The notes under the pieces: generated by a model | Seen by the model: only the letters and a program-made list of their open reading frames with translations | What the model was told of the DNA's origin: nothing | Database searches by the model: none | From: Halomonas sp. | GTDB lineage: Bacteria > Pseudomonadota > Gammaproteobacteria > Pseudomonadales > Halomonadaceae | NCBI RefSeq assembly: GCF_011050415.1 | Contig: NZ_DRFS01000024.1 | Span: 248,001-312,000 of the forward strand | DNA: 64,000 nt | Direction: 5' to 3' | Made by a program: the position numbers and the translations under genes | Part shown: positions 9,764-19,152 of the stretch, piece after piece | How the letters are laid out: every line of letters begins with the position of its first letter | How positions within the stretch are numbered: the stretch's first letter is position 1

Positions 9764-11608
9764 TTACTGGCGTTGAGCTAGCTCCATTACCAAGCTTGCC
9801 AAACGCTGACGCTGCTCCCTATCTAGTTTTTGCCCAGCGCGCTCCTGCGCCAGCAACGCCGCGTACTCCTCTTGAGGTGAACGCTGACGCTGAACATACT
9901 GCAGGTGCTCCACCAAGCCCTTGAGTTCGGCCTCCCGCTCCGCCTTAGGCATTAACAGCTCACGCTTTGCAAAAGCCGCTAAAGCATAGCCTTGCTCGCT
10001 ACCCTGAAAATGCGCCAAGACCACCTGCGGACTACGGTAACGCCCAGCCTTGAGCAGCGAAATCAGCTCCTGGCACAGCGGCGCATCATCATCGTCGGGC
10101 AGCCACTCCAAATGGTCAGGCAGCGCGGCTACCAAATTGGGCTCATGCAACAACAACTGCACGATACGCCCAACTGGGGAAAGCGCTTGAGAGCGTGAGC
10201 GCGACGGAGGTACAGCAGCCGCTGGCACGACAGCGGCGGACGAAGACTCGCCTTCAAGCTGCTCGGGCTGTCGCTGCATCTGGCGCTGCTGATCTGCTTC
10301 GGCACGCCTCTCAAGCAGCACCTTTAACTGCTCCTGCGCCAAACCACTACGCTGCGCCAATGACTCAAGCAGTAGCGATTTGAGCATACCCTCAGGCACT
10401 TTGTTCAACGCTACTAACACCTGACTGGCGAACCTCTCACGCCCTTCAACCGTGTTTAAATCACGCCCTTGGGCTGCCTGCTCAAATAGGAACTCGGAAA
10501 GCGGCATCGCGCAGGTCACACGATCCTGAAATGCCTGAGTACCTTCACGGCGCACCAAAGAGTCGGGATCATCGCCTTCAGGTAAAAATAGAAAGCGCGC
10601 TTCACGACCATCAATCATTTGCGGTAGCGCGGTTTCCAACGCTCGACTAGCTGCCTGCCTGCCTGCACGGTCACCGTCAAAACAGAAAACCACCCGGCTG
10701 ACTAATCGAAACAGCCGACTAAGGTGGTCTTCCGTGGTGGCGGTACCCAGCGTTGCAACCGCGTTATGGATGTCATACTGGGCCAAAGCCACCACATCCA
10801 TATAACCTTCCACGATGACCAACTGCTCAAGCTTGCTGGATGCCTGGCGAGCCTCATACAAACCGTAAAGCTCGCGCCCCTTGTGAAACACCGGCGTTTC
10901 TGGCGAATTCAGGTATTTAGGCTGTTCGTCGCCCATCACCCGACCACCAAAGGCAATGGTGCGCCCTCTCAGGTCACGAATGGGGAACATTACCCGATCG
11001 CGGAAGCGGTCATAGGTACGTCCGGTATCTTCGCGATGAATCAGCAGGCCATACTCAACCTGAACCGGCTCACCAATACCCCGCTCACTGAGATGCAGTT
11101 TTAACGCTTCCCAACCGCCTGGGGCATAGCCAATCCCGTAGGTCTTAATCACCTCAGCGGAAAGCCCACGCTCGGTGAGATAACGCTGCGCTGACTGGCC
11201 TTCCTGCATTTTCAAACGCTCGCGATAAAAGCTCGCGGCGAGTTCAAGCAGGTTAACGCCCTCTTTGCGCTTTTTTTCACGCTGCTGCGCACCTGGGTCA
11301 TCGGCACCTTCACGGGGCACATCGATACCAAGCCGCCCGGCCAACTGCTCAACTGCCTCGGGAAACGGAAGTTTGTCGTACTCCATCAAGAAGCGTAGTG
11401 CATTACCATTAGCTCCGCAGCCAAAGCAGTGATAAAACTGCTTATCGGAACTCACGGTGAACGATGGGGTTTTCTCTTGATGGAAGGGACATAGCCCAGA
11501 ATAGTTACGGCCGGCCTTTTTAAGCTGCACACGCTCACCCACCACCTCGACCACATCTACGCGGCCTAACAGGTCATCGATAAAACGTTGTGGAATTTGG
11601 CCTGCCAT
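9764..11608 (-). CDS. dnaG: DNA primase DnaG
   Basis: Synthesises RNA primers at the replication fork. The N-terminal zinc-binding domain shows the CHCC ligands Cys40, His43, Cys61 and Cys64 (CPFHQEKTPSF, HCFGCG). The catalytic core carries the TOPRIM motifs VIVEGYMDV (Glu) and FCFDGDRAG (Asp-x-Asp). A C-terminal helicase-binding domain follows a Gln/Arg/Ser-rich linker at about residues 430-470. The 614-residue length is typical. It is the middle gene of the operon, separated from rpsU by an attenuating terminator. Confidence 0.99.
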   Translation of the reverse strand: MAGQIPQRFIDDLLGRVDVVEVVGERVQLKKAGRNYSGLCPFHQEKTPSFTVSSDKQFYHCFGCGANGNALRFLMEYDKLPFPEAVEQLAGRLGIDVPREGADDPGAQQREKKRKEGVNLLELAASFYRERLKMQEGQSAQRYLTERGLSAEVIKTYGIGYAPGGWEALKLHLSERGIGEPVQVEYGLLIHREDTGRTYDRFRDRVMFPIRDLRGRTIAFGGRVMGDEQPKYLNSPETPVFHKGRELYGLYEARQASSKLEQLVIVEGYMDVVALAQYDIHNAVATLGTATTEDHLSRLFRLVSRVVFCFDGDRAGRQAASRALETALPQMIDGREARFLFLPEGDDPDSLVRREGTQAFQDRVTCAMPLSEFLFEQAAQGRDLNTVEGRERFASQVLVALNKVPEGMLKSLLLESLAQRSGLAQEQLKVLLERRAEADQQRQMQRQPEQLEGESSSAAVVPAAAVPPSRSRSQALSPVGRIVQLLLHEPNLVAALPDHLEWLPDDDDAPLCQELISLLKAGRYRSPQVVLAHFQGSEQGYALAAFAKRELLMPKAEREAELKGLVEHLQYVQRQRSPQEEYAALLAQERAGQKLDREQRQRLASLVMELAQRQ

Positions 11609-11730
11609 GAACTGCGGGCATCCTCGCGCATAGCGCTGATTCGCTGACGTTATAAACCACAGCTTAGGGTCATCGGACCCATTGCCAGATCACCTTAAAC
11701 AGCGATGGACTTGATCAGCAATGATTAGTC

Positions 11731-11760
11731 AAAAAACAAACGGCCACCTAGTGGCGGCCG
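11731..11760 (-). terminator. Attenuating terminator between rpsU and dnaG
   Basis: On the minus strand a GC-rich stem (CGGCC...GGCCG with inner CCAC/GTGG pairing) is followed by TTTGTTTTTT. An intra-operon terminator at exactly this place is a known feature of the macromolecular synthesis operon. It lets rpsU be transcribed in excess over dnaG. Confidence 0.75.
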
Positions 11761-11815
11761 CTTGGCATCCCTCTTGAGACGACCAGCTAACTGCTCCGGC
11801 CCCCTCGGGTACGGA

Positions 11816-12031
11816 TCAATAGAGCCGTTCGAAACGCTTTTGCTCACGCTGCACTTTCTTAGCGTGGCGTTTTACGGCAGCTGCCGCTTTGCGTTTACGC
11901 TCAGCAGTCGGCTTCTCATAGTGCTCGCGGCGGCGTACTTCGGAAAGAACACCGGCTTTTTCGCAAGAACGCTTGAAGCGACGCAGGGCGACGTCAAACG
12001 GCTCGTTATCACGTACTTTTACAGAAGGCAT
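11816..12031 (-). CDS. rpsU: 30S ribosomal protein S21
   Basis: The 71-residue basic protein starts [20 protein letters not shown] and ends QKRFERLY, essentially the canonical gammaproteobacterial S21. It binds the 30S platform and takes part in translation initiation. The ATG at 12031 has AGGTGAG 6 nt upstream; an earlier in-frame ATG at 12085 would add 18 unrelated residues and is rejected. It is the first gene of the rpsU-dnaG-rpoD operon, divergent from tsaD. Confidence 0.99.
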   Translation of the reverse strand: MPSVKVRDNEPFDVALRRFKRSCEKAGVLSEVRRREHYEKPTAERKRKAAAAVKRHAKKVQREQKRFERLY

Positions 12032-12267
12032 TAAGCACTCACCTACCTTAAGGAGTCTTGAGTTCGGATAGTACGTACACTGCAATTAGCGATTAAGCAT
12101 GCGGTGTACGACCCATTTTTACAGCGCACAGTAGTCTAGTCCCCGTTGGCCATCTTTGCAAATGCTTACGCTCGCAGGCAACGACAATGCTAAACTATTG
12201 GCCTCATATTTTTTACTGCGGCATCTTCATAGAACTTTTAAACAGAACCTTCAAAGAGTCCCTTTTT

Positions 12268-13326
12268 ATGCGTGTTTTGGGCATTGAAACATCCTGCGAT
12301 GAAACTGGCGTCGCGCTTTACGACACTTCGATGACAGGTGGCAAGGGGCTGCTTGCTGATGCGCTGTATAGCCAAATTGCCATGCACGCGGAGTTTGGTG
12401 GTGTGGTGCCCGAACTTGCCTCTCGCGATCACACGCGAAAACTGCTGCCATTGATTGAGCAGGTGCTCAGCGACGCCAAGCTGACGCGTCAGGATTTAGA
12501 CGGCATTACCTATACCGCTGGCCCTGGTTTGGTGGGTGCTTTGATGGTGGGTGCCAGCACTGCACACGGCATGGCTCGCGCGCTTAACATTCCCGTGCTT
12601 GGCGTGCATCATATGGAAGGTCACCTTTTAGCACCTATGCTGGAAGACGAGCCGCCTGAATTTCCTTTCGTGGCGCTATTGGTCTCTGGCGGCCATACCC
12701 AACTGGTTGAGGTGCAAGGGCTGGGGCGCTATCAACTGCTCGGCGAGTCGGTGGATGACGCCGCCGGTGAAGCCTTTGACAAAGCGGCTAAGATGTTAGG
12801 GTTAGCCTACCCAGGTGGGCCTCAGGTCGCCAAGCTAGCCGAACAGGGCAACCCCAAACGTTTTCGCTTTCCTCGTCCAATGACTGACCGCCCTGGGCTC
12901 GACTTCAGCTTTTCGGGATTGAAAACCCACACTATGACGGCGATTCGCCAGCTAGATACCGCCAACGAACTCGACGACCAAGCCCGCGCTGATGTTGCCC
13001 GCGCCTTTGAGGAGGCCGTGATCGACACATTGGTAATTAAGTGCCGGCGGGCGCTGGATCAAACCGGCCTAAAACGCCTGGTGGTCGCAGGCGGTGTCAG
13101 CGCTAATCAGCGCCTACGCGAACGGCTTCACGCTGAGTGCGAAAAACGCCAAGCCCGCGCCTACTACCCGCGCGGTCGCTTCTGCACTGACAACGGCGCC
13201 ATGATTGCCTACGTGGGCGCGCAACGCTTGGCCGCTGGCGAGTGCGATGCCCCAGGCATCATGCAGGCAACGCCCCGCTGGCCGCTAGATCAATTGACGC
13301 CGCCAGCGCCTGCTGACAGGCGCTGA
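12268..13326 (+). CDS. tsaD: tRNA threonylcarbamoyladenosine transferase subunit TsaD
   Basis: Transfers the threonylcarbamoyl group to A37 of ANN-decoding tRNAs, working with TsaB, TsaE and TsaC. It starts [14 protein letters not shown], the ASKHA phosphate-1 motif. The metal-binding HHMEGH motif gives His115 and His119, followed by [10 protein letters not shown] and the C-terminal NGAMIAYVG. The 352-residue length from the ATG at 12268 is normal. An upstream ATG at 12187 would add 27 non-conserved residues. Its position divergent to rpsU is conserved in gammaproteobacteria. Confidence 0.98.
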   Translation: MRVLGIETSCDETGVALYDTSMTGGKGLLADALYSQIAMHAEFGGVVPELASRDHTRKLLPLIEQVLSDAKLTRQDLDGITYTAGPGLVGALMVGASTAHGMARALNIPVLGVHHMEGHLLAPMLEDEPPEFPFVALLVSGGHTQLVEVQGLGRYQLLGESVDDAAGEAFDKAAKMLGLAYPGGPQVAKLAEQGNPKRFRFPRPMTDRPGLDFSFSGLKTHTMTAIRQLDTANELDDQARADVARAFEEAVIDTLVIKCRRALDQTGLKRLVVAGGVSANQRLRERLHAECEKRQARAYYPRGRFCTDNGAMIAYVGAQRLAAGECDAPGIMQATPRWPLDQLTPPAPADRR

Positions 13327-13333
13327 TCGCCTA

Positions 13334-13906
13334 TTAAGAGCCGCGAAACGGCGGCTCTTCACCGCGGCGCAGGCGGCGAATATTAAGTCCATGGCGGGCC
13401 AGCACCAGCAGGCTGAACCCGCCCACGACCATGACATATTGCGGCGTAAACCAAGCGCATATTAGCGGCGCTGCTGCGGCGCTCACCAATGAGGCCATGG
13501 CTGCCGTTCTTAAGCGCCATGCTAATAGCGCCCAAATCAGCGCGCTTAGTAGCGCCACTTTAGGTACCAATACCAACAGCACGCCAAATGAACTGGCAAC
13601 GGCTTTACCGCCACGAAAGCCATGCCACAGCGGGAAACTGTGGCCAAGTAGTACCGCAAGCCCGACCAACCCTTGCAACCATACTGGGCAGCTCATTATT
13701 TTTGCCCCTAACACTGCAGGCATACCTTTTAATGCGTCCAGTACTAGCGTGGCTGCCGCTAAGCGCGGACCATAAAGGCGTAACACGTTGGAAAAGCCGG
13801 GATTGAACGAGCCTTGTTGGCGGGGATCGCCCACGCCAGCCAAGCGGCAAACGCTCAGCGCCGCCAACCAACTACCGCTTAAATAGCCCACTACTATCCA
13901 TACCAT
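13334..13906 (-). CDS. plsY: Glycerol-3-phosphate acyltransferase PlsY
   Basis: Inner-membrane enzyme that acylates glycerol-3-phosphate with acyl-phosphate, the first committed step of phospholipid synthesis. The 190-residue protein has about five membrane segments. Motif 1 is present as GSFNPGFSN; the usual form is GSGNPGATN, but the SxNxGxxN residues remain. The glycine-rich acyl-phosphate loop is seen as GFRGGKAVASSFG. It converges on tsaD with 7 bp between the stop codons, and diverges from folB. That neighbourhood (tsaD, plsY, folB) is conserved in related bacteria. Confidence 0.93.
   Translation of the reverse strand: MVWIVVGYLSGSWLAALSVCRLAGVGDPRQQGSFNPGFSNVLRLYGPRLAAATLVLDALKGMPAVLGAKIMSCPVWLQGLVGLAVLLGHSFPLWHGFRGGKAVASSFGVLLVLVPKVALLSALIWALLAWRLRTAAMASLVSAAAAPLICAWFTPQYVMVVGGFSLLVLARHGLNIRRLRRGEEPPFRGS
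13336..13359. terminator. Stem-loop at the tsaD/plsY convergent 3' ends
   Basis: Perfect 9-bp arms AAGAGCCGC and GCGGCTCTT flank a 6-nt loop inside the last plsY codons. There is no clear U-run, so it may terminate tsaD only weakly. Confidence 0.45.
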
Positions 13907-14009
13907 GGCTGCATGCTCGCTTTATAGACCGTCTCTATCGCCCTGCTCGCTGTCGTTTAACCCCATCCTAACGTACAATCGCCGGCTTGTTGCAGCAGGG
14001 GAAAGGCAA

Positions 14010-14390
14010 ATGGACCGCATTTTGATTGAAGCGTTAACCGTTGAGACCGTCATTGGCGCGTACGATTGGGAGCGTTCGATTCAACAGTCGTTGAGCTTAG
14101 ATCTGGCGCTGGCCACCGATATTCGCTCGGCAGCAGCCACCGATGATTTACGCCTCACCTTGGATTACGCCGCCATTTGCAAGCGTATCCAGCAGTTTGC
14201 CGACGCTCATCAATTTGCCTTGGTGGAAACCTTCGCCGAACGTCTCGCTGAGTGTCTGCGAACAGAATTTCCGATTACCTGGCTGCGCCTAACGGTGCGT
14301 AAGCCGGGCGCAGTGCCTAATGCCAGAAGCGTTGGCCTGGAAATTACCCGCGGCAGTCTGCTGGAGGCAACGCAGGAGCCCGGCGCATGA
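14010..14390 (+). CDS. folB: Dihydroneopterin aldolase
   Basis: Converts dihydroneopterin to hydroxymethyl-dihydropterin and glycolaldehyde in folate synthesis. The ATG at 14010 follows AGGGGAAAGG. The protein begins MDRILIEALTVETVIGAYDW, a standard FolB start with the conserved Glu-x-x-IG-x-x-x-W-E pattern. Length is 126 residues. Its stop overlaps the folK start (ATGA), placing two consecutive pathway enzymes in one operon. Confidence 0.95.
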   Translation: MDRILIEALTVETVIGAYDWERSIQQSLSLDLALATDIRSAAATDDLRLTLDYAAICKRIQQFADAHQFALVETFAERLAECLRTEFPITWLRLTVRKPGAVPNARSVGLEITRGSLLEATQEPGA

Positions 14391-14935
14391 ATCTAGTGAC
14401 CGTCAGTTTAGGTAGTAACATAAACCCTACCCACCATATCCGCTGCTGTCTGGATGCCCTTGCCGATACTTTCGGCCACCTACAGATCTCCCGTGTATTT
14501 GAAAGCGAGCCCGTCGGTTTTGCGGATAGCCGTAATTTCTACAACTTAGTTGTCGCCTTTCACAGCGATTGGACACCCGGCAAACTCCAGGCATGGGCAA
14601 AGCAGCTTGAGGTGGAACATGGCAGGCTGCCCAGCACGGCTAAGTTTAGTCCCCGGGCGCTGGATATTGATCTGCTAACCGTGGGCAATGCCTGCGGCAT
14701 CATCGACGAGGTTGTATTACCGCGAGGTGAAATAACCGACAACGCCTTTGTCTTGCAGCCGCTTGCCGAGCTACTGCCCACTGAGTGCCACCCTCTCTGC
14801 GGCAATTCCTATGCAGCGCTATGGGAAGCCTTCGAGTTAGGCAATCAGCGGCTTTGGCCGGTCGATTTCAGTTGGCGAGGACGCTGGGTCTCACAGGCTG
14901 ATGTTCAACAACAGCTTGCCACTGCAAGAAGCTAA
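14387..14935 (+). CDS. folK: 2-amino-4-hydroxy-6-hydroxymethyldihydropteridine pyrophosphokinase
   Basis: Transfers pyrophosphate from ATP to hydroxymethyl-dihydropterin, the step after FolB. VSLGSNI at the N-terminus and FSPRALDIDLL contain the HPPK signature with the two metal-binding aspartates, and an F-E-S-x-P-V-GF segment follows the family pattern. At 182 residues it is slightly longer than E. coli FolK (about 159), with the extra part at the C-terminus. It overlaps folB by 4 nt and converges on cca with a 16-bp gap. Confidence 0.92.
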   Translation: MNLVTVSLGSNINPTHHIRCCLDALADTFGHLQISRVFESEPVGFADSRNFYNLVVAFHSDWTPGKLQAWAKQLEVEHGRLPSTAKFSPRALDIDLLTVGNACGIIDEVVLPRGEITDNAFVLQPLAELLPTECHPLCGNSYAALWEAFELGNQRLWPVDFSWRGRWVSQADVQQQLATARS

Positions 14936-14951
14936 CCCTCTGGCAAAACCG

Positions 14952-16088
14952 CTATGCTAGCGCCGCCGCCACGGCTTGCCCACGCCGCTCTCGCAATGCC
15001 TCTCCCAGTGCTGCCCCTTGATACCCTTCTGCTATTAATGCCTGAGGACTGACCTTACGCGCAGCTTGCCAAGCGCTATCGAGTCGCGTGACCTGCTCAG
15101 ACGCGAGTACATTCACCAAGGCCAACTGCACATCCACCTGGGCAGGCTTGCGCCAGCCATCCAAACGCTCTAGCCATAACAGTACGTTCGGGCCACTCAG
15201 CGCTGAATCTAGCAATTTATAGGTAAGCGCGGCATGGCGAGCAAGCTGGGACACCGCATTAGGCAGTTTTAACCGCTGTGCTAAAGCTTCGCGCTGTTCA
15301 TCACTCAGCGGCGACACCAACTGTGCATAGCGCCAGTGAGCCAATACTGACGTACCGGCATCAGGCGCCTGCGCCATTGCTGCCAAGCCTTTTGCTAGCA
15401 GCTCCTCTTCTAGCTCAGGCCACCAAACAGCGAGGGCATCACAACATTTTAATGTCGTAAAGTAGATCTCTGGTCTTGGCTCGCCTAGTGCCTTTTCGGT
15501 CTCTACCCACACCCGTTCGGCAGCCAAGTGCTCAAGCTCACCGCTGTGGCTTACCTCTCGCATCAGCGCCAGGGTCTCGGGTGCAATCGTGAACCCCAGC
15601 GACGCGTAGCGGGACAAAAAACGTGCGGTACGCAAAACCCGCAGCGGGTCTTCGCTAAAGGCCGAGGAGATATGTCGCAGCACGCGCTGCTCAATATCGC
15701 CCCGTCCATCAAACGGGTCGGTTAAGGCGCCCTCGGTGCTCTCGGCAATGGCGTTGATGGTCAAATCACGCCGTAGCAGATCCTCTTCAAGCGTCACATC
15801 AGGGCTTGCATGTACTTCAAACCCTGCATAGCCGTGGCCGGACTTGCGCTCGGTGCGGGCCAAGGCATACTCTTCGGCCGTTTCTGGGTGCAGAAAGACC
15901 GGAAAGTCGCGACCCACCGGCTTAAAACCACGCTTGTGCATATCTTCTGGCGTGGCGCCCACCACCACCCAGTCGTTATCGTAGACGGGCCACCCGAGTA
16001 GCGCATCGCGCACTGCGCCGCCCACACGATAGACCTGGAGGCCCGCTAAGCGAGAATCAGCGCGTGTTTCCGTGGCACTCTTTTCCAT
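14952..16088 (-). CDS. cca: CCA-adding tRNA nucleotidyltransferase, form without HD domain
   Basis: Adds or repairs the 3' CCA end of tRNAs. The nucleotidyltransferase head shows [13 protein letters not shown] and the carboxylates in [19 protein letters not shown] and [12 protein letters not shown] are further class II signatures. The 378-residue length and the absence of a recognisable H...HD motif in the C-terminal half (E. coli Cca has one) suggest the phosphohydrolase domain is missing. The start has GAGGA 4 nt upstream and adds a short leader of about 17 residues before the conserved core. It is 17 bp from apaH on the same strand. Confidence 0.93.
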   Translation of the reverse strand: MEKSATETRADSRLAGLQVYRVGGAVRDALLGWPVYDNDWVVVGATPEDMHKRGFKPVGRDFPVFLHPETAEEYALARTERKSGHGYAGFEVHASPDVTLEEDLLRRDLTINAIAESTEGALTDPFDGRGDIEQRVLRHISSAFSEDPLRVLRTARFLSRYASLGFTIAPETLALMREVSHSGELEHLAAERVWVETEKALGEPRPEIYFTTLKCCDALAVWWPELEEELLAKGLAAMAQAPDAGTSVLAHWRYAQLVSPLSDEQREALAQRLKLPNAVSQLARHAALTYKLLDSALSGPNVLLWLERLDGWRKPAQVDVQLALVNVLASEQVTRLDSAWQAARKVSPQALIAEGYQGAALGEALRERRGQAVAAALA

Positions 16089-16105
16089 GGTGTCCTCTAT
16101 TTCCC

Positions 16106-16924
16106 CTACTGCTTGTTTACTTGCTGGCTGGGCACACTTATACGCTCGCCGCTAGCAAGGTTGAGCGCCGTTAAACTTCCCCCCCATACGCAGCCAGTAT
16201 CTAACGCATTGACGCTCACGCGTGCCTGCGGGGTTTTACCTTCCAGAGCTGCCCAGTGACCAAACAACAGCTGCGCATCATCACCGCGTGGATATTGAAA
16301 CCAGGGTAGAAAGCCTTCTGGAGCGCTTTCCAACCCCTCTTTAGCGGCAAACTCCAAACGCCCCTGGGCATCAATGAAGCGCATCCGGGTGAAAACATTG
16401 ACAATCAACCGCAGTCTTTCCATACCGTCTAAATTGTCTTGCCAGCGATCCGGCTGATTGCCAAATAGCCGAGTTAAGAATTCACCGGACTTTTCACTGG
16501 CAAGCGCCTCCTGCACTTCCCGGCCTAAGGCTTCTGCTTGTGCCGCGCTCCACTGGGGAAGCAGCCCCGCGTGAGTCATTAATCTATTGCCTTCACGAAC
16601 GCTTAGCGGCAGGCCCTGTAGCCAATCCAGCAACCCCTCTCGATCAGGGGCTTCAAGAATCTCATTCAGCGTATCGTTTCTTTTCAGTTTGCCGCCGCCT
16701 CGAGCGACCACTAACAAATGAAAATCGTGGTTACCCAACACCGTACGCGCGGCGCTACCCAATGCCTTTACTTCTCGCAGGCACTCAAGTGAAGCTGGCC
16801 CACGGTTGATCAAATCGCCCACTAGCCAAAGGGTATCTCGCGAGGGGTTGAAGCTAAGCTGGTCAAGTAGCGCTATAAATTCGTCGTGACAGCCGTGTAA
16901 ATCGCCGATTGCGTAGGTACTCAT
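16106..16924 (-). CDS. apaH: Symmetrical bis(5'-nucleosyl)-tetraphosphatase ApaH
   Basis: Cleaves Ap4A and removes NpnN caps from RNA. The metallophosphatase signatures are [19 protein letters not shown] and GNHDFH. The 272-residue length is normal. In many gammaproteobacteria apaH closes the lptD-surA-pdxA-rsmA-apaG operon. Here it is cut off from apaG by an inserted pair on the opposite strand, so it must have its own promoter in the interval 16925-17123. It is probably co-transcribed with cca. Confidence 0.96.
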   Translation of the reverse strand: MSTYAIGDLHGCHDEFIALLDQLSFNPSRDTLWLVGDLINRGPASLECLREVKALGSAARTVLGNHDFHLLVVARGGGKLKRNDTLNEILEAPDREGLLDWLQGLPLSVREGNRLMTHAGLLPQWSAAQAEALGREVQEALASEKSGEFLTRLFGNQPDRWQDNLDGMERLRLIVNVFTRMRFIDAQGRLEFAAKEGLESAPEGFLPWFQYPRGDDAQLLFGHWAALEGKTPQARVSVNALDTGCVWGGSLTALNLASGERISVPSQQVNKQ

Positions 16925-17123
16925 GCAAGGGCCTTTGATTAGATGAGTTTGCTAAATAGTAACATCCTCATGCTTGCCTGCCGCCCACCGCAGGGGCTAG
17001 TGCTTAATGTGACAATTGAACTGGTGCAAACAGCCAACCTGCGCCACTATAAACAACTGCCAAAAAACCAATGCCCCTCAGCGAAGCCTCTGCCTCGCCG
17101 CTGTTAAGGAAAACGATACAACG

Positions 17124-17303
17124 ATGACAACGGATCATACCCGACGTGGACTACTGAAAGTGGCAACACTTGCTGGCATAGGTACGTTACTGCTGCCCGG
17201 CACTGCCTTACTGCCTGTCGCGCAGGCCAACGCCGCTAAGGCATCTAAACCACCCGCTACCGTAATGGTAAATGGTTGGCTGCTGAATGCCAGTGACCGC
17301 TGA
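17124..17303 (+). CDS. Short Tat-signal peptide protein preceding a GMC oxidoreductase
   Basis: The 59-residue protein starts MTTDHTRRGLLK, a twin-arginine motif. A hydrophobic stretch at about 13-30 follows, then a likely cleavage site near AQANA-A, leaving only about 20 mature residues. An AAGGA lies 13 nt before the ATG, a little far for an SD. The stop overlaps the next start (TGATG), so the two products are coupled. In sugar-dehydrogenase complexes a Tat-bearing small subunit of about 150-180 residues carries the GMC large subunit across the membrane by hitchhiking. This gene may be a minimal or truncated version. Its reality rests on the Tat motif and the overlap. Confidence 0.65.
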   Translation: MTTDHTRRGLLKVATLAGIGTLLLPGTALLPVAQANAAKASKPPATVMVNGWLLNASDR

Positions 17304-18766
17304 TGTATATCGATTTCGAGGATATCAGCGAACATAGCAGCGACGTGGATGTATGCATCATTGGCGGCGGTGCGGCAGGCATTTCCATGGCGATTACGTT
17401 GAGCAAGCAGGGGCACCGCGTGCTGCTCTGTGAGGGCGGCGACGCCGACTATAGTGAACGCTCTCAAGACAGTTACCGGGGCGAAACTGTCGGCGATGCT
17501 TATATTCCACTATATGGTGCTCGGCTGCGCTATTTAGGTGGGTCGACCAATCATTGGGGAGGCGTTTGCCGCCCTTTGGATCGCTACGACTTTAGCGCCA
17601 AAACAGCTGCAAGTGAAACAGCTTGGCCAATCGGCCGCGACGCTCTGGCACCCTACTACCGTGCCGCCGCGAGCATGCTCGACTTAACACCTACCCCCGC
17701 CGATCAGCCAATCTCAGGGTCAGGTCTAAAACGAATCTATTTTTCACTGGGTAACCCAACGCGTTTAAAAGATAAATATGCCGCTACGCTTAGCGAGTCG
17801 ACCACACTTGCATGCTGCCTGACAGCCAACTTAGTCGCGCTGAAAACGCAAGATGGCAAGGTAACCAGCGCCACGTTCAGAAACTATCAAGGCGACCTTC
17901 GTCAAGTGCAGGCACGCTACTTTGTACTGGCCTGCGGCGGCATTGATAACTCTCGTCTGCTGCTATGGTGCAATCACCAAACCCAAGGGCAGCTTATTCC
18001 CCAGCATGACGCCCTTGGCCGTTACTGGATGGAGCACCCTCACGCCACGGTAGGCAAAGCGCTGCTTTTCAATCCAGCTGCACTCGGCCTGGACGATGAG
18101 TACAACGTATTTCTGTCTCCCACGGCTAACACTATCGCCTCACGTCAAATTCTTAACTGCGGCCTGCGCTTGCATCGTATGAATCCAGAGGCCACGCAGG
18201 AACTGACTGACGAACTCGCCGAGCAAGCACCCACACTGGCTGGGCGGCTGAGTACTTGGCAAGCTCAAGGCCAGGTTATTCACGGCATAGTATTGAGAGC
18301 GGCCTGGGAACAGGAGCCCCATTATGACAACCGCGTCGAGTTGAGCGATGAGCTAGACGAGCTGGGCGTCCCCCGTAGCCGGTTGGTATGGCGGCAATCC
18401 GAATTGGATCGCCACACCATTCGCGAAAGCATGTTAGTGCTCGGCGAGTACCTGCGTGCTAATGACCTGGGGCGCTTGCAGTTGGCTGACTGGCTCGCAG
18501 AAACCCCTGTGCAACTACCTACCGATGGCGAGCTAGCGGGCCGTCATCATATGGGCGGCACGCGTATGAGCCTTAATGCCGAGGAAGGCATTGTTAATCC
18601 TGACTGCCGTCTATTTGCTCAGGATAACTTCTACGTAGCGGGATCCAGCGTGTTTGCCAGTGGAGGCCATGCCAACCCCACCTTAACCCTGGTGCAGCTG
18701 GCCCTACGCCTCTGTGACCACCTGGGGAGCCGATTAGCGCAAGGTGACCAGCCCGCTGCTGTTTAA
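17303..18766 (+). CDS. GMC-family FAD-dependent oxidoreductase
   Basis: The 487-residue flavoprotein has an N-terminal dinucleotide-binding motif (DVCIIGGGAAGISMA) and GGSTNHWGG near the flavin. A C-terminal GMC domain carries GRHHMGGTRM and GGHANPTLTLVQLALRL, whose His and Asn are the usual catalytic pair. No signal peptide is present in the protein itself, but the overlapping upstream gene encodes a Tat leader. The substrate (an alcohol or sugar) is unknown. The pair sits on the opposite strand inside an otherwise conserved operon, between apaG and apaH, and ends 8 bp from the apaG stop. Confidence 0.85.
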   Translation: MYIDFEDISEHSSDVDVCIIGGGAAGISMAITLSKQGHRVLLCEGGDADYSERSQDSYRGETVGDAYIPLYGARLRYLGGSTNHWGGVCRPLDRYDFSAKTAASETAWPIGRDALAPYYRAAASMLDLTPTPADQPISGSGLKRIYFSLGNPTRLKDKYAATLSESTTLACCLTANLVALKTQDGKVTSATFRNYQGDLRQVQARYFVLACGGIDNSRLLLWCNHQTQGQLIPQHDALGRYWMEHPHATVGKALLFNPAALGLDDEYNVFLSPTANTIASRQILNCGLRLHRMNPEATQELTDELAEQAPTLAGRLSTWQAQGQVIHGIVLRAAWEQEPHYDNRVELSDELDELGVPRSRLVWRQSELDRHTIRESMLVLGEYLRANDLGRLQLADWLAETPVQLPTDGELAGRHHMGGTRMSLNAEEGIVNPDCRLFAQDNFYVAGSSVFASGGHANPTLTLVQLALRLCDHLGSRLAQGDQPAAV

Positions 18767-18774
18767 TGAAGTGT

Positions 18775-19152
18775 TTAGTGAAGCTGGAGCGGGGCAGCCA
18801 GCCGGAAGGGGGAAATCAAAACTTCAAAAGCACGTTGGGTCGAGGTGTCTAACAGCGTGTAGGCACCTTCCATTACCCCTACTGGCGTCTGAAGAATCGC
18901 GCGGCTGGTATAACGGAAGCTTTGACCGGGGCCAATCAGTGGCTGCTGCCCCACCACGCCTTTACCGCGCACTTCCTGGCAGTCTCCGCTGCCCTGGGTA
19001 ATTTTCCAGTAGCGCGCCATCAGCTGGACGCTATGAGGGCTTTTATTATGCACAGTCACGGTATAGCTAAATACGTAGCGCAACTCCACATCGTTCGATT
19101 CATCAATGCGGTAACTGGGTATAACACTGACCTCAATGGCAAGGCCACTCAC
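18775..19152 (-). CDS. apaG: ApaG protein (Co2+/Mg2+ efflux-associated, DUF525)
   Basis: The 125-residue immunoglobulin-like fold protein has the family pattern FSYTVTVHNKS, ARYWKI, GKGVVGQQPLIGPGQSFRYTS and GVMEGAY. The biochemical role is unsettled; it is linked to divalent-cation resistance in Salmonella. The start codon overlaps the rsmA stop (ATGA), so the pair is translationally coupled. It would normally be followed by apaH, but here the GMC gene converges on it. Confidence 0.95.
   Translation of the reverse strand: MSGLAIEVSVIPSYRIDESNDVELRYVFSYTVTVHNKSPHSVQLMARYWKITQGSGDCQEVRGKGVVGQQPLIGPGQSFRYTSRAILQTPVGVMEGAYTLLDTSTQRAFEVLISPFRLAAPLQLH

Noticed and set aside
17294..17305. Programmed or mutational frameshift fusing the Tat peptide to the GMC enzyme
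   Set aside because: The GMC frame has a stop (TGA) at 17294-17296 just upstream of its ATG, leaving almost no window for a shift, and the GMC protein starts with a complete flavin-binding domain. A truncated small subunit remains possible.
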